A stretch of DNA of 50,755 nucleotides from Candidatus Taenariivivens baikalensis. GTDB lineage: Bacteria; Omnitrophota; Omnitrophia; Omnitrophales; Aquincolibacteriaceae. The DNA lies in the NCBI GenBank assembly GCA_009691445.1, contig SICL01000013.1:1-50755 (forward strand), in the 5' to 3' direction. The notes under the pieces were generated by a model. That model did no database searches, had not been told where the DNA came from, and saw nothing but the letters and a program-made list of their open reading frames with translations. The number at the start of each line of letters is the position of its first letter. Position 1 is the stretch's first letter. Below, in pieces: positions 8,091 through 15,442 of the stretch. A program made the position numbers and the translations under genes.

Positions 8091-9767
8091 ATGGATAAGT
8101 TGATGTACCGCCGTTTTAAAATGCATTTCTTGAATTACCGCCTGAGAATTTTCATTACGCTCGGATTTGTTCTGCTCGTGGGTCTTTCTGTTTATGGGAT
8201 GATGTCCCTGGAAAGCTATTATCGTAATATTACCTTGGCCCAGATGCCGGTTTCCATCCTGATGGTCATCATCAACTCTGTCGTTTTCGTTTATATGTAT
8301 TCGATGGTTTTGGGCGGCGGGTTTTCTAAAGTTGATAAGAAGGGCGTTAAAGGCAGTCAAGTGAATGTTCATTTCGCGGACATTGTTGGGATTGATGAAG
8401 CTAAAGAAGAATGCTGGGAAGTGGTTAATCTGATTAGGGATCATGCACGAGTTCAGAAAATTGGCGGAAAGATTTTGCGCGGTATATTAATGGTGGGTCC
8501 TCCGGGATGCGGGAAAACTTATTTAGCCAAAGGGATCGCCACGGAGTCCGGGCTCCCGTTTCTTGCGATGGCGGCGAGTGAATTTAATGAGGTCTTTGTC
8601 GGCGTGGGTGCAAGCCGCGTCAGAAAACTGTTTGCTCAGGCACGGTCGCTTTCCTACGGTTACGGCGGCTGTATTATTTTCATCGACGAACTTGATGCTC
8701 TTGGGCACAAGCGGACCTTCAATCAATTCGGCGGTGCGGAATCCAATAATACCCAGAACCAGATTCTCGTTGAAATGGACGGTCTGAACAACAAAGGGGA
8801 CAATATTATTGTGATCGGCGCCACGAATGCTTCGGAGGACATCCTTGATCCTGCACTGCTTCGTCCAGGACGGTTTGACCGCAAAGTCTATATTACTAAA
8901 CCGGGTTTAGAAGGTCGTGAGGCCCTCTTCCGTTTTTACCTGAGTAAGGTAAAATATGAAGCGTCCATTGATCCTAAGCGCCTTGCCCGTAAGGCTGTGG
9001 GCAAGAGTCCTGCCGATATTGAAAATGTAATTAAAGAAGCCGCTCTGATTGCGACTCGAAATGGAAAAGATACTATTTCAACCAAGGAAATTTCTGAAGC
9101 AATTGAGCGTATCGATCTCGGAATGCGTAACAAGATCACAATGAATGAACGTGAACGCATGATGACGTCGTATCATGAGACCGGTCATTTAATTGCGACG
9201 TTCCTGCTTCATCCCCGCGATGATGTGTTTAAGGCTTCCATTGTCCCTAGAAGGGGGACGCTGGGTGTGGTTTATCCTACCGCCATTGAAGAATGGCATA
9301 GTCAGGACCGCGAAACCTTGTTTGCGGATATCAAGGTGTGTCTGGCTGGGTACGCCGCTGAAAAAGTGAAATTCGGAACAACCACCAACGGTGTTTCTTC
9401 TGATTTCAAAAAAGCGATGGTGATTGCGCATCACATGGTTTGGCAGTGCGGTATGGGGCCGTCGGGTTATATCGGAGATTATTCATCCCTTCCCCCGGAG
9501 CAACTTTCAGATGAGGTTAAAGCCAGACTCAATGAAGACACGAATAAAATCGTTCGGGATTGCTTGAAGGAAGTGGAAACGCTTCTTCGCAAGGAAACCC
9601 AGATTTTTGAGCGGTTTGCCCAGGAGCTTCTTGAAAAACAGGAGCTGGACTATGATCAGATCGAGACCATTTTTGCGGAGTACGGCAAGGTGAATCCCCG
9701 CATGTTCAGCCCTGATGCTTTCAAGACGACGGGAGAAATCTCCGAGAAACCTTCTTTGGAACCATGA
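8091..9767 (+). CDS. FtsH-like membrane AAA+ zinc metalloprotease with a short extracytoplasmic loop
   Basis: The 558-residue protein has two predicted membrane helices (about 19-41 and 54-75) joined by only about 12-15 residues, against roughly 70 in typical FtsH. An AAA+ module follows: Walker A GPPGCGKT (136-143), Walker B IIFIDELD, pore loop FVGVGA and second region of homology [13 protein letters not shown]. The peptidase motif HETGH (362-366) is intact and a downstream SSDF supplies a likely third zinc ligand. Known role: FtsH extracts and degrades membrane and short-lived cytosolic proteins. The canonical FtsH of the window is at 47214-49118, so this is a specialised paralog. AGAGGGA about 10 bases upstream supports the start. 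A lipoprotein gene follows and may be co-transcribed. Confidence 0.88.
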   Translation: MDKLMYRRFKMHFLNYRLRIFITLGFVLLVGLSVYGMMSLESYYRNITLAQMPVSILMVIINSVVFVYMYSMVLGGGFSKVDKKGVKGSQVNVHFADIVGIDEAKEECWEVVNLIRDHARVQKIGGKILRGILMVGPPGCGKTYLAKGIATESGLPFLAMAASEFNEVFVGVGASRVRKLFAQARSLSYGYGGCIIFIDELDALGHKRTFNQFGGAESNNTQNQILVEMDGLNNKGDNIIVIGATNASEDILDPALLRPGRFDRKVYITKPGLEGREALFRFYLSKVKYEASIDPKRLARKAVGKSPADIENVIKEAALIATRNGKDTISTKEISEAIERIDLGMRNKITMNERERMMTSYHETGHLIATFLLHPRDDVFKASIVPRRGTLGVVYPTAIEEWHSQDRETLFADIKVCLAGYAAEKVKFGTTTNGVSSDFKKAMVIAHHMVWQCGMGPSGYIGDYSSLPPEQLSDEVKARLNEDTNKIVRDCLKEVETLLRKETQIFERFAQELLEKQELDYDQIETIFAEYGKVNPRMFSPDAFKTTGEISEKPSLEP

Positions 9768-9915
9768 TCTTGCCGTGACAAGGACTGCTGAAAAAATCCC
9801 GCCATTGAGGGCAGATGAAGCGGCCGCCTGCCGGCAGGCAGGAAGCAATCGGACGTTTTCTTGTCATGATACGCCGTGTCAGATCGCCACGCCCGCCAAA
9901 AATCACGGTGGGCTC
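9768..9915. repeat. Degenerate palindromic-repeat remnant
   Basis: The gap between the FtsH-like gene and the lipoprotein gene holds fragments of repeat elements, including the CCTGCCGGCAGGCAGG palindrome at about 9828-9842 and GAAGCAATCGGACG. The frame of the next gene stays open through it, which makes its start look earlier than it is. Confidence 0.5.
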
Positions 9916-9918
9916 ACG

Positions 9919-11256
9919 ATGACAATCTTGCTAAGTTATTTAATCCTTCTTTTTTCTGGCTGTTCCAGCTCGACCTACCCGGGGGATCACCTCAAAGAAG
10001 CCCTCTCCAAAATCTGCCGGGAGGAGTACAAGATCAAATATGTGGATGTTAAAATTACAGATACCACGATTGGTGTTTATCTTCCCGTAAAAAAACTGTT
10101 TGCTGCGGATTTTAAAGAGGCTATGGTGAGTGGAAAGGTCCGCAACCTTGAGTCTCTGCTTGAACCTCATCCTGAAGCCCTCGAAAAGGTTGAAGACGTT
10201 CTGCTATCAATGTCCCGTGTGCTTCTGAGTACGGACCGCAAGATTGAATTTTATATTCTTCAGGCTGCGGATGTTGAGAAAACAGGGATGCAGCTTGTCC
10301 TCTCGGGTAATGTGGATGATATCAGGCGCCTTCGGGCTTGGGATATTTCCCGGGATGAATACCGGAAACGCATTGTGCACGAACTCAAACCCAACCGCGC
10401 GGCGCGTTGGCACCAGCCGGTGCGGCAGTTTTTTGAGGATTTAAACCGCCTGAGCTTGCGGGAAATTCATAAGATTTATTTCGGCGAGTCTCTGCCGGCC
10501 CAGACGATCCGTTCGCTATTTTTCAATCTTCTTCCGGTAAGCCCGGACGCTAAAAGCGGGGTGATCTGGAATGTGATTGAAATGAAAAGTGTGCCGGTGC
10601 AGAAGAATCAGATCTTGGTTTATACGAAAATAAAACCTGAGGGAACGGTCCTTCCTCCCGGTTACCCGCAGGAATTCCAGTACCTCTTTCTAATGGGAAT
10701 CACGGAAGATTCAGTCAGGATTTTAAGAATCATTCCGTTTCAATATCTGGATGCCCAGCACCAATTTCATAAAGTACCTTTCCCCAAGGAACTTGCGATC
10801 GAGGAAAATCTTGAAAAATGGGATGAGGAATTTCAAATTCAGCCCATAAATTTGGGACAGTTTTTGGCGGAGCAACTCACTCGCAGGGCTCAGGCCTTGA
10901 TTGGTGCCGATGAGAGGATCAATAACACTTTTCGTGAAATCAAACTTGATTTTCAATATGATCAGACGCTTAAACCGGCGCGCTTTGCCTTAAACATTGG
11001 GGCAACGCTGACCGACTTCAATAATTACTCGCACGAATCCATTGTCTTTCACGAGGATATGAGCTACTTGCTCAATCTTGTTACGCGCGAGTTAGTGAAT
11101 CTGCTTCGGAATTATCGCTTTGATAAGTATGATTTTCTGCGCCTCAAACTGGCCCAGGATCCAGTGGAATGGTTGATTCCCAAGGATAGCCTCGAGCTTT
11201 TCCGCAAGAACAAGATGGGCCTCAAGGATTTCTTTTCCTCCGCATCGCGCTTATAA
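9919..11256 (+). CDS. Putative lipoprotein, 445 residues, unknown function
   Basis: The product starts MTILLSYLILLFSGC, a short signal peptide with a good lipobox (Phe-Ser-Gly-Cys) and Cys15 as the lipidation site. The mature part is a mixed alpha/beta protein with no motif I recognise. The open frame begins at 9715, but that extension overlaps the previous gene's end and reads through repeat remnants; 9919 puts the signal peptide at the N-terminus and has GGTGGG upstream. Its stop codon lies within the left arm of a 31-base inverted repeat, so the last codons are shared with that element. Inference: an envelope lipoprotein, perhaps co-transcribed with the FtsH-like gene. Confidence 0.7.
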   Translation: MTILLSYLILLFSGCSSSTYPGDHLKEALSKICREEYKIKYVDVKITDTTIGVYLPVKKLFAADFKEAMVSGKVRNLESLLEPHPEALEKVEDVLLSMSRVLLSTDRKIEFYILQAADVEKTGMQLVLSGNVDDIRRLRAWDISRDEYRKRIVHELKPNRAARWHQPVRQFFEDLNRLSLREIHKIYFGESLPAQTIRSLFFNLLPVSPDAKSGVIWNVIEMKSVPVQKNQILVYTKIKPEGTVLPPGYPQEFQYLFLMGITEDSVRILRIIPFQYLDAQHQFHKVPFPKELAIEENLEKWDEEFQIQPINLGQFLAEQLTRRAQALIGADERINNTFREIKLDFQYDQTLKPARFALNIGATLTDFNNYSHESIVFHEDMSYLLNLVTRELVNLLRNYRFDKYDFLRLKLAQDPVEWLIPKDSLELFRKNKMGLKDFFSSASRL

Positions 11257-11379
11257 GAAAGTCGGGGACGGTTCTCATAGACGATCGTATCCTTGCCAAG
11301 GTTTACTCAATATTTCCAATTAATATTTGACCTAGCGATAAAATTGTCTGAGAACCGTCCCCGGCTTTCTTATAAGCGC
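11247..11379. repeat. Inverted repeat with 31-base arms, REP/Y1-type remnant
   Basis: The left arm (11247-11277) and right arm (11349-11379) are reverse complements with one mismatch. They contain GGGGACGGTTCTCA / TGAGAACCGTCCCC and enclose a 71-base AT-rich centre. The arms include GCGCTTATAA, the end of the preceding gene. Known: similar GGGGACGGTTCTC palindromes flank REP-associated tyrosine (Y1) transposases. No transposase is present here, so this is a MITE/BIME-like non-autonomous copy. It may also act as a terminator for the lipoprotein gene. Confidence 0.75.
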
Positions 11380-11380
11380 C

Positions 11381-11409
11381 TTGAGGTTTGATGGATTTTT
11401 TGCTACTAT
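11381..11409 (+). promoter_or_regulatory. Sigma70-like promoter for hrcA
   Basis: TTGAGG (11381-11386), a 17-base spacer and TACTAT (11404-11409). Expected initiation near 11416 is only a few bases before the ATG at 11419, where no Shine-Dalgarno sequence is visible. The hrcA mRNA could therefore be nearly leaderless. No CIRCE inverted repeat was seen here. Confidence 0.4.
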
Positions 11410-11418
11410 CGTGCCCCT

Positions 11419-12207
11419 ATGACACTGCTTTCAACGAGACAACAGTCCATTTTAAACCGCGTCGTGGATACCTACGTCGAAACGGGCCAGCCCGTGGGCT
11501 CACGGCATATTACGAAACTTTACACCGAGATGTATCAGAGCTCTTATTCTTCCGCGACGGTGCGCTATGAGATGCTTCGCCTTGAGGATAAAGGTTATCT
11601 TACCCATCCGCACACTTCTGCGGGACGTATTCCGACGGATTCCGGATATCGCTATTATGTAGATCACGGAATGAAACTGGAAAGACCGAAGGAGGATACT
11701 TTTCAGCAACTTCACGAAGATGTCCAGGATACTACCCGCCTTGAAACTTTTGCGGATCGGGTTTCGCTGATGCTGTCCAAACTTTCGGGCCAGCTTGGCC
11801 TGATGCTTCTTCCGGAACATCGGAGGAATCCTGCCCGAGATTATCGGATTTCTATTCGCGGGGCAAATCGCATTTCTGAGCAGCCGGAATTTCACGACCG
11901 GAGTAAGTTAAGCCTGCTTTTGGAGAGCTTGGAAAACCGTAAGGAACTGGCGCTGTGGCTTGGGGAACGTAAACAAAATGCTGGAACTACGATTTCCATT
12001 GGTAAGGAAAATGAAGCGGAAGCATTCCAGGTCTGCTCCGTGATCTCCGCACAAGTTTTTTATGAGGGGGAAGCGCTGGGAGTTCTGGCGCTGGTGGGGC
12101 CCAAAAGAATGTGTTATGGCCGGGCGGTTCCGCTGGTGAGTGAGATGGCTCAAATCGTCAGCCGTCTTCTGGAAATAAAACGAGTGGAGAATTTTTCCAG
12201 TGAGTAA
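11419..12207 (+). CDS. hrcA: HrcA heat-shock transcriptional repressor (short form)
   Basis: The N-terminus is the HrcA winged helix: RQQSILNRVVDTYVETGQPVGSR, ATVRYEMLRLEDKGYL and HPHTSAGRIPTDSGYRYYV. The C-terminus keeps the HrcA signature VCSVISAQVFYEGEALGVLALVGPKRM. At 262 residues it is about 80 shorter than most HrcA proteins (~340); the missing part is mainly the central dimerisation/inserted domain. Known role: HrcA binds CIRCE and represses groE and dnaK operons, with folding dependent on GroEL. It leads an apparent hrcA-grpE-dnaJ operon. No CIRCE site lies in front of it, so autoregulation is not supported by sequence here. Confidence 0.9.
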   Translation: MTLLSTRQQSILNRVVDTYVETGQPVGSRHITKLYTEMYQSSYSSATVRYEMLRLEDKGYLTHPHTSAGRIPTDSGYRYYVDHGMKLERPKEDTFQQLHEDVQDTTRLETFADRVSLMLSKLSGQLGLMLLPEHRRNPARDYRISIRGANRISEQPEFHDRSKLSLLLESLENRKELALWLGERKQNAGTTISIGKENEAEAFQVCSVISAQVFYEGEALGVLALVGPKRMCYGRAVPLVSEMAQIVSRLLEIKRVENFSSE

Positions 12208-12244
12208 TTCCAAGGACGCCAAGGTTTCAAAGGAGAATGAAGAG

Positions 12245-12802
12245 ATGAATGTTGAGGAAACCAATGAGGAAGTTCCCGCCAAGAACGATGCCTCCGGCGC
12301 TGGGGATCAAATGAAGACGATTCCTTTGAGTGAATACGAGACACTGACAGCTCGTGTGAGAGAGCTGGAAGGGCTTCGTGAAAAACTGCTTTTAGCCGCC
12401 GCTGATTTTGAAAATGCGAAGAAGCGTCTTGCCCGGGATAAGGAAGAGTTTTTGAAATATGCACAGGACAGTTTGCTTCGGGATCTTCTTCCTGTTCTTG
12501 ATAATCTGGAGCGCTCCTTGACTCATAATAAGAAAGACGAATCATCACTCAAGCAGGTGGTCCTCGGTGTGGAAATGGTTTCTAAGCAATTTCTGGACAC
12601 ATTAAAAAAACAGGGGCTTCAAAAATTTGGCGCAGTAGGGGATGCCTTTGATCCCCACCGTCACGAGGCCGTTGCTGTGGTTGAGGAAGAGGGCAAGGAT
12701 CACGAAATCATCGATGTGATCGAACCCGGCTATCTTTTGCAGGACCGTGTGCTTCGGGTTGCGAAGGTCCGCATCCGCATTTCACCCACTTCTCAAGACT
12801 AA
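12245..12802 (+). CDS. grpE: GrpE nucleotide exchange factor for DnaK
   Basis: The acidic N-terminus is followed by a long helix ([29 protein letters not shown]), the [13 protein letters not shown] core and the C-terminal beta domain with [12 protein letters not shown] and [20 protein letters not shown], all diagnostic for GrpE. Known role: promotes ADP release from DnaK. ATG 12245 has AGGAG 9 bases upstream and gives 185 residues. An in-frame GTG at 12200, overlapping the hrcA stop, is the alternative (200 residues). dnaK, which normally follows, is absent here; dnaJ comes next after a repeat. Confidence 0.95.
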   Translation: MNVEETNEEVPAKNDASGAGDQMKTIPLSEYETLTARVRELEGLREKLLLAAADFENAKKRLARDKEEFLKYAQDSLLRDLLPVLDNLERSLTHNKKDESSLKQVVLGVEMVSKQFLDTLKKQGLQKFGAVGDAFDPHRHEAVAVVEEEGKDHEIIDVIEPGYLLQDRVLRVAKVRIRISPTSQD

Positions 12803-12814
12803 ACTTGAAAAACC

Positions 12815-12928
12815 CAAAGCACCAAATTCCAAATCCCAAACAAATTACAATACCCAAATTCCAAACAGCTCGTTGGGTGCTTGGAGTTTTAGATTTGGGA
12901 TTTGTTTGGAGCTTGATATATGGAACTC
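12815..12928. repeat. Long AT-rich inverted repeat between grpE and dnaJ
   Basis: CCAAATTCCAAATCCCAAAC and the later TTTGGGATTTGTTTGGAGC pair to form a long hairpin. It resembles the CAAGATACAAGA-type elements at 14428 and 40450 in size and position. It occupies the site where dnaK would be expected. Confidence 0.65.
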
Positions 12929-12941
12929 GGAATTTTCATCT

Positions 12942-14069
12942 ATGACCAAGCGTGATTATTACGAAATATTAGGCGTTTCAAAAACCGCAGCCGCAGAGGA
13001 AGTTAAAAAGTCCTACCGCCGGCTGGCGATGCAGCATCATCCGGACCGGAATCCAGGAGATAAAACTGCGGAAACAAAATTCAAGGAAGCGTCGGAAGCT
13101 TACGCCGTGTTAAGTGACGGGGAAAAGCGGGCCCAGTACGATCAATTTGGCCACAGTTTGGGCGGGCGAGGATTTCAGGGATTTGAGGGATTTGAAGATT
13201 CATTCCGAGGATTCGGCGATGTGTTTGGTGATATTTTTGAAGATTTTTTCGGAGGTAGCAGCAGCGGCCGTGGAAGCCGGGGGGGCTCCCGCTCCCGTCG
13301 GGGATCCGACCTGGAAATGGGCGTTGAAATTGAGCTTGAAGATGTGCTGAACGGAAAAAAAGTGACTCTTGAGATTCCGCGCCGTGAAACCTGTTCTGAT
13401 TGTGACGGAGGAGGCTCTGCTCCTGGAGCAAAAAAGCAGACTTGTTCGATGTGCGCGGGCCGCGGAGAAGTGAGAGTTTCTCAAGGTTTTTTTACGCTCC
13501 GGCAAACGTGCACTCAGTGTCAGGGCGAAGGTTCGATGACCGATAAGCAATGCCCGAAATGTCAGGGGCAGGGCCGCGTTCGCAAGACACGCAAACTGGA
13601 AATTCAAATTCCTCCGGGAATGGAATCCCAGTCACGTCTTAAGGTTACCGGCGAAGGTGAAGCTGGAATGCGTGACGGGGGGCGCGGCGATCTATACCTG
13701 GTTGTGATGGTGAAGGATCACGCGCTTTTTGAGCGCCGGGAATCAGACCTTTACATTGAAGTTCTGGCGCCGTTTACCACCTTGGCTTTAGGTGGAAAAA
13801 TTTCCGTCCCTACCTTGGAGGAGGAAGAAACTCTGGAAATTCCCCCCTCAACTCCCTCAGCAAAAATTTTCAAAATCAGCGGCTTGGGATTACCCATGAT
13901 GAGAAATCCGAAAATTCGCGGGGAAATTTATGTGCGTGTCGATGTTGAAGTGCCTAAGAAAATGACGCCGGAAGAAAAAGAACTTCTTAAGGAGCTGGCA
14001 AAGCTCCGCGGAGAAATAACCCCTCAGAAAAAGAAAGGCATCTTTGACCGAATCAAGGGAAATCTATAA
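12942..14069 (+). CDS. dnaJ: DnaJ chaperone (Hsp40)
   Basis: The 375-residue type I DnaJ has a J domain at 1-70 with HPD at 33-35, a Gly/Phe-rich linker ([20 protein letters not shown]), four CxxCxGxG zinc motifs ([32 protein letters not shown]) and the C-terminal substrate-binding domain. Known role: stimulates DnaK ATPase and delivers unfolded clients. The open frame begins at 12747 but that stretch is repeat sequence; ATG 12942 gives the canonical [13 protein letters not shown] start. It is the third gene of the chaperone cluster, and its end overlaps the VanZ-like gene. Confidence 0.97.
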   Translation: MTKRDYYEILGVSKTAAAEEVKKSYRRLAMQHHPDRNPGDKTAETKFKEASEAYAVLSDGEKRAQYDQFGHSLGGRGFQGFEGFEDSFRGFGDVFGDIFEDFFGGSSSGRGSRGGSRSRRGSDLEMGVEIELEDVLNGKKVTLEIPRRETCSDCDGGGSAPGAKKQTCSMCAGRGEVRVSQGFFTLRQTCTQCQGEGSMTDKQCPKCQGQGRVRKTRKLEIQIPPGMESQSRLKVTGEGEAGMRDGGRGDLYLVVMVKDHALFERRESDLYIEVLAPFTTLALGGKISVPTLEEEETLEIPPSTPSAKIFKISGLGLPMMRNPKIRGEIYVRVDVEVPKKMTPEEKELLKELAKLRGEITPQKKKGIFDRIKGNL

Positions 14070-14457
14070 AGCGCTTGAGCGATGGGCTTTTGGTTGGATC
14101 CCTTTTTGGACCGCGACGGCTGTCATTGTGCGGGGTGCGGTCATGCCTCCCAAGGACATTCCCCAGTTTCTCTTTGAGGTCAATGATAAGCTGATTCACG
14201 GTGCGGAATTTTTTGTGATGATGCTTATCGCTTACCACGCCTTTGAGCGAGCCCTCTCAGAAAAAATTCATCGCTACCGGTTTTCCGATGCCATTCTTTA
14301 TAGCCTCTTTCTCGGAGCCCTGACCGAATGCCTTCAGTTTTATACGCCGGGGAGATCGCCGGACATCTTCGATTTTTTTGCGGATAGTGTGGGAGTTGCG
14401 GCGGCAGCATTGATTATGGGAAAAATAACCAAGATACAAGATACAAGAAACAAATAA
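14044..14457 (+). CDS. VanZ-like membrane protein
   Basis: The 137-residue protein has about four hydrophobic segments and the VanZ-like pattern: [17 protein letters not shown], then [26 protein letters not shown]. Known: VanZ-like proteins are small membrane proteins, some linked to glycopeptide resistance, most uncharacterised. The TTG start at 14044 overlaps the end of dnaJ, suggesting translational coupling. The last residues (about [12 protein letters not shown]) are encoded by the left arm of a CAAGATACAAGA-type repeat, so the original C-terminus was probably replaced when the repeat arrived. Confidence 0.8.
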   Translation: MTESREIYKALERWAFGWIPFWTATAVIVRGAVMPPKDIPQFLFEVNDKLIHGAEFFVMMLIAYHAFERALSEKIHRYRFSDAILYSLFLGALTECLQFYTPGRSPDIFDFFADSVGVAAAALIMGKITKIQDTRNK

Positions 14458-14551
14458 TAACCAAGATTCAAGAAACAATAACCAAAATGAAGAGCCCTTT
14501 GGAGGTTTGTCCTTTGGTTATTTGTTTGGACACTTGTATCTTGTTTCTTGG
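14428..14551. repeat. CAAGATACAAGA-type inverted repeat
   Basis: ACCAAGATACAAGATACAAG at the left is complementary to TTGTATCTTGTTTCTTGG at the right, with inner ACAATAACCAAA / TTTGGTTATTTGT arms. The same family occurs at 40450-40550, and a truncated copy starts at 50736. Confidence 0.8.
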
Positions 14552-14563
14552 AAATTTAATTTT

Positions 14564-14977
14564 ATGAATTATTTCGATTACAAATACCGGGTCCGCTACG
14601 GCGACACTGATAAAATGGGGATCAGCTATTACGCCAACTATCTGGTTTGGTTTGAGGCTGCGCGCACCGAATTCTTCCGGGCCTTGGGTCTGCCTTATAC
14701 CGAATGCGAAAAACAGGGATATTATCTCCCGGTGGTGGAAGCGAATATCCAATATCTTCGGCCGTCCACGTATGATGATTTGCTGACGGTCAGAACCAGT
14801 GTCGCAGAATTGGGCCGGTCCAGAATGCGGTTCGAGTATCAGGTTTTTGATTCCAAAATGATTCACGTGATTGCTTCGGGTTTCACCGCCCACGTTTTTG
14901 TGGATTCTAAAATGAAACCCCAGCGCGTTCCCGACGTTGTCAAAAAAATCGTGACTCCGTTCATCCTCCTTACATAG
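14564..14977 (+). CDS. YbgC/4HBT-family acyl-CoA thioesterase
   Basis: The 137-residue hot-dog protein carries YGDTDKMGISYYANYLVWFEAARTEFFRALG near the start, the thioesterase signature with catalytic Asp16, and RMRFEYQVFD further on. Known role: hydrolysis of acyl-CoA or acyl-ACP thioesters; YbgC homologues associate with the Tol-Pal system. No tol genes are present beside it, so the physiological substrate cannot be assigned. The start at 14564 is preferred over 14507, which is inside the preceding repeat. The stop codon overlaps the first base of the next repeat array. Confidence 0.85.
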   Translation: MNYFDYKYRVRYGDTDKMGISYYANYLVWFEAARTEFFRALGLPYTECEKQGYYLPVVEANIQYLRPSTYDDLLTVRTSVAELGRSRMRFEYQVFDSKMIHVIASGFTAHVFVDSKMKPQRVPDVVKKIVTPFILLT

Positions 14978-15311
14978 TCATTGCGAGTCCCGAGCCTTGG
15001 CGGAGACCTGCCTCGCCGGCAGGCGGGCGCGGCAATCCGTGGTCACAACCCGAGATTGCTTCGCTGCTGCTCGCAATGACCGCAGATATTTGTCATTGCG
15101 AGTCCCGCGCCTTGGCGGAGACGTGGCAATCCGTGGTCACAACCCGAGATTGCTTCGCGCTGCTCGCAATGACGAACGAGAGAGATTGCTTCGCTGCTGC
15201 TCGCAATGACCGCAGATATTTGTCATTGCGAGTCCTGCGCCTTGGCGGAGACGCGGCAATCCCGGCGAACAACCCGAGATTGCTTCAATCACTACGTTCG
15301 TTCACAATGAC
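14977..15311. repeat. Tandem array of GTCATTGCGAG palindromic elements
   Basis: Three full units (14977-15080, 15092-15173, 15212-15311) and one right half (15174-15210) fill the gap. Units share GTCATTGCGAGTCCCG, GGCAATCC, CCCGAGATTGCTTCG and CGCAATGAC, and are joined by CGCAGATATTT. The first unit contains a nested palindrome (CTGCCTCGCCGGCAGGCGG, about 15008-15029) absent from its neighbours. The remaining 15312-15442 is AT-rich leader of the giant gene, in which I see no convincing promoter. Confidence 0.85.
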
Positions 15312-15442
15312 CGCGAAAATTCGGTTTTCCCACCCAGTACTTTCTAGCAATCGCTAACATAAGTGAACATCCTTATCATCTCATTTGCAATGAATCCAGA
15401 TACAGGTTAAAACTTTTCAAATATCATTTTTAAAGGGGAGAC

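Noticed and set aside
11300..11418. Search for a CIRCE element in front of hrcA
   Set aside because: No TTAGCACTC-N9-GAGTGCTAA-like palindrome was found; the strong inverted repeat here is a different family.
14977..15311. CRISPR-like regular repeats
   Set aside because: Units are palindromic, 80-100 bases long, abut almost without spacers, and no cas genes are near.
14997..15357. Overlapping open frames rich in Ala/Arg/Cys downstream of the thioesterase
   Set aside because: They are translations of GTCATTGCGAG repeats; same for 41612-41941.
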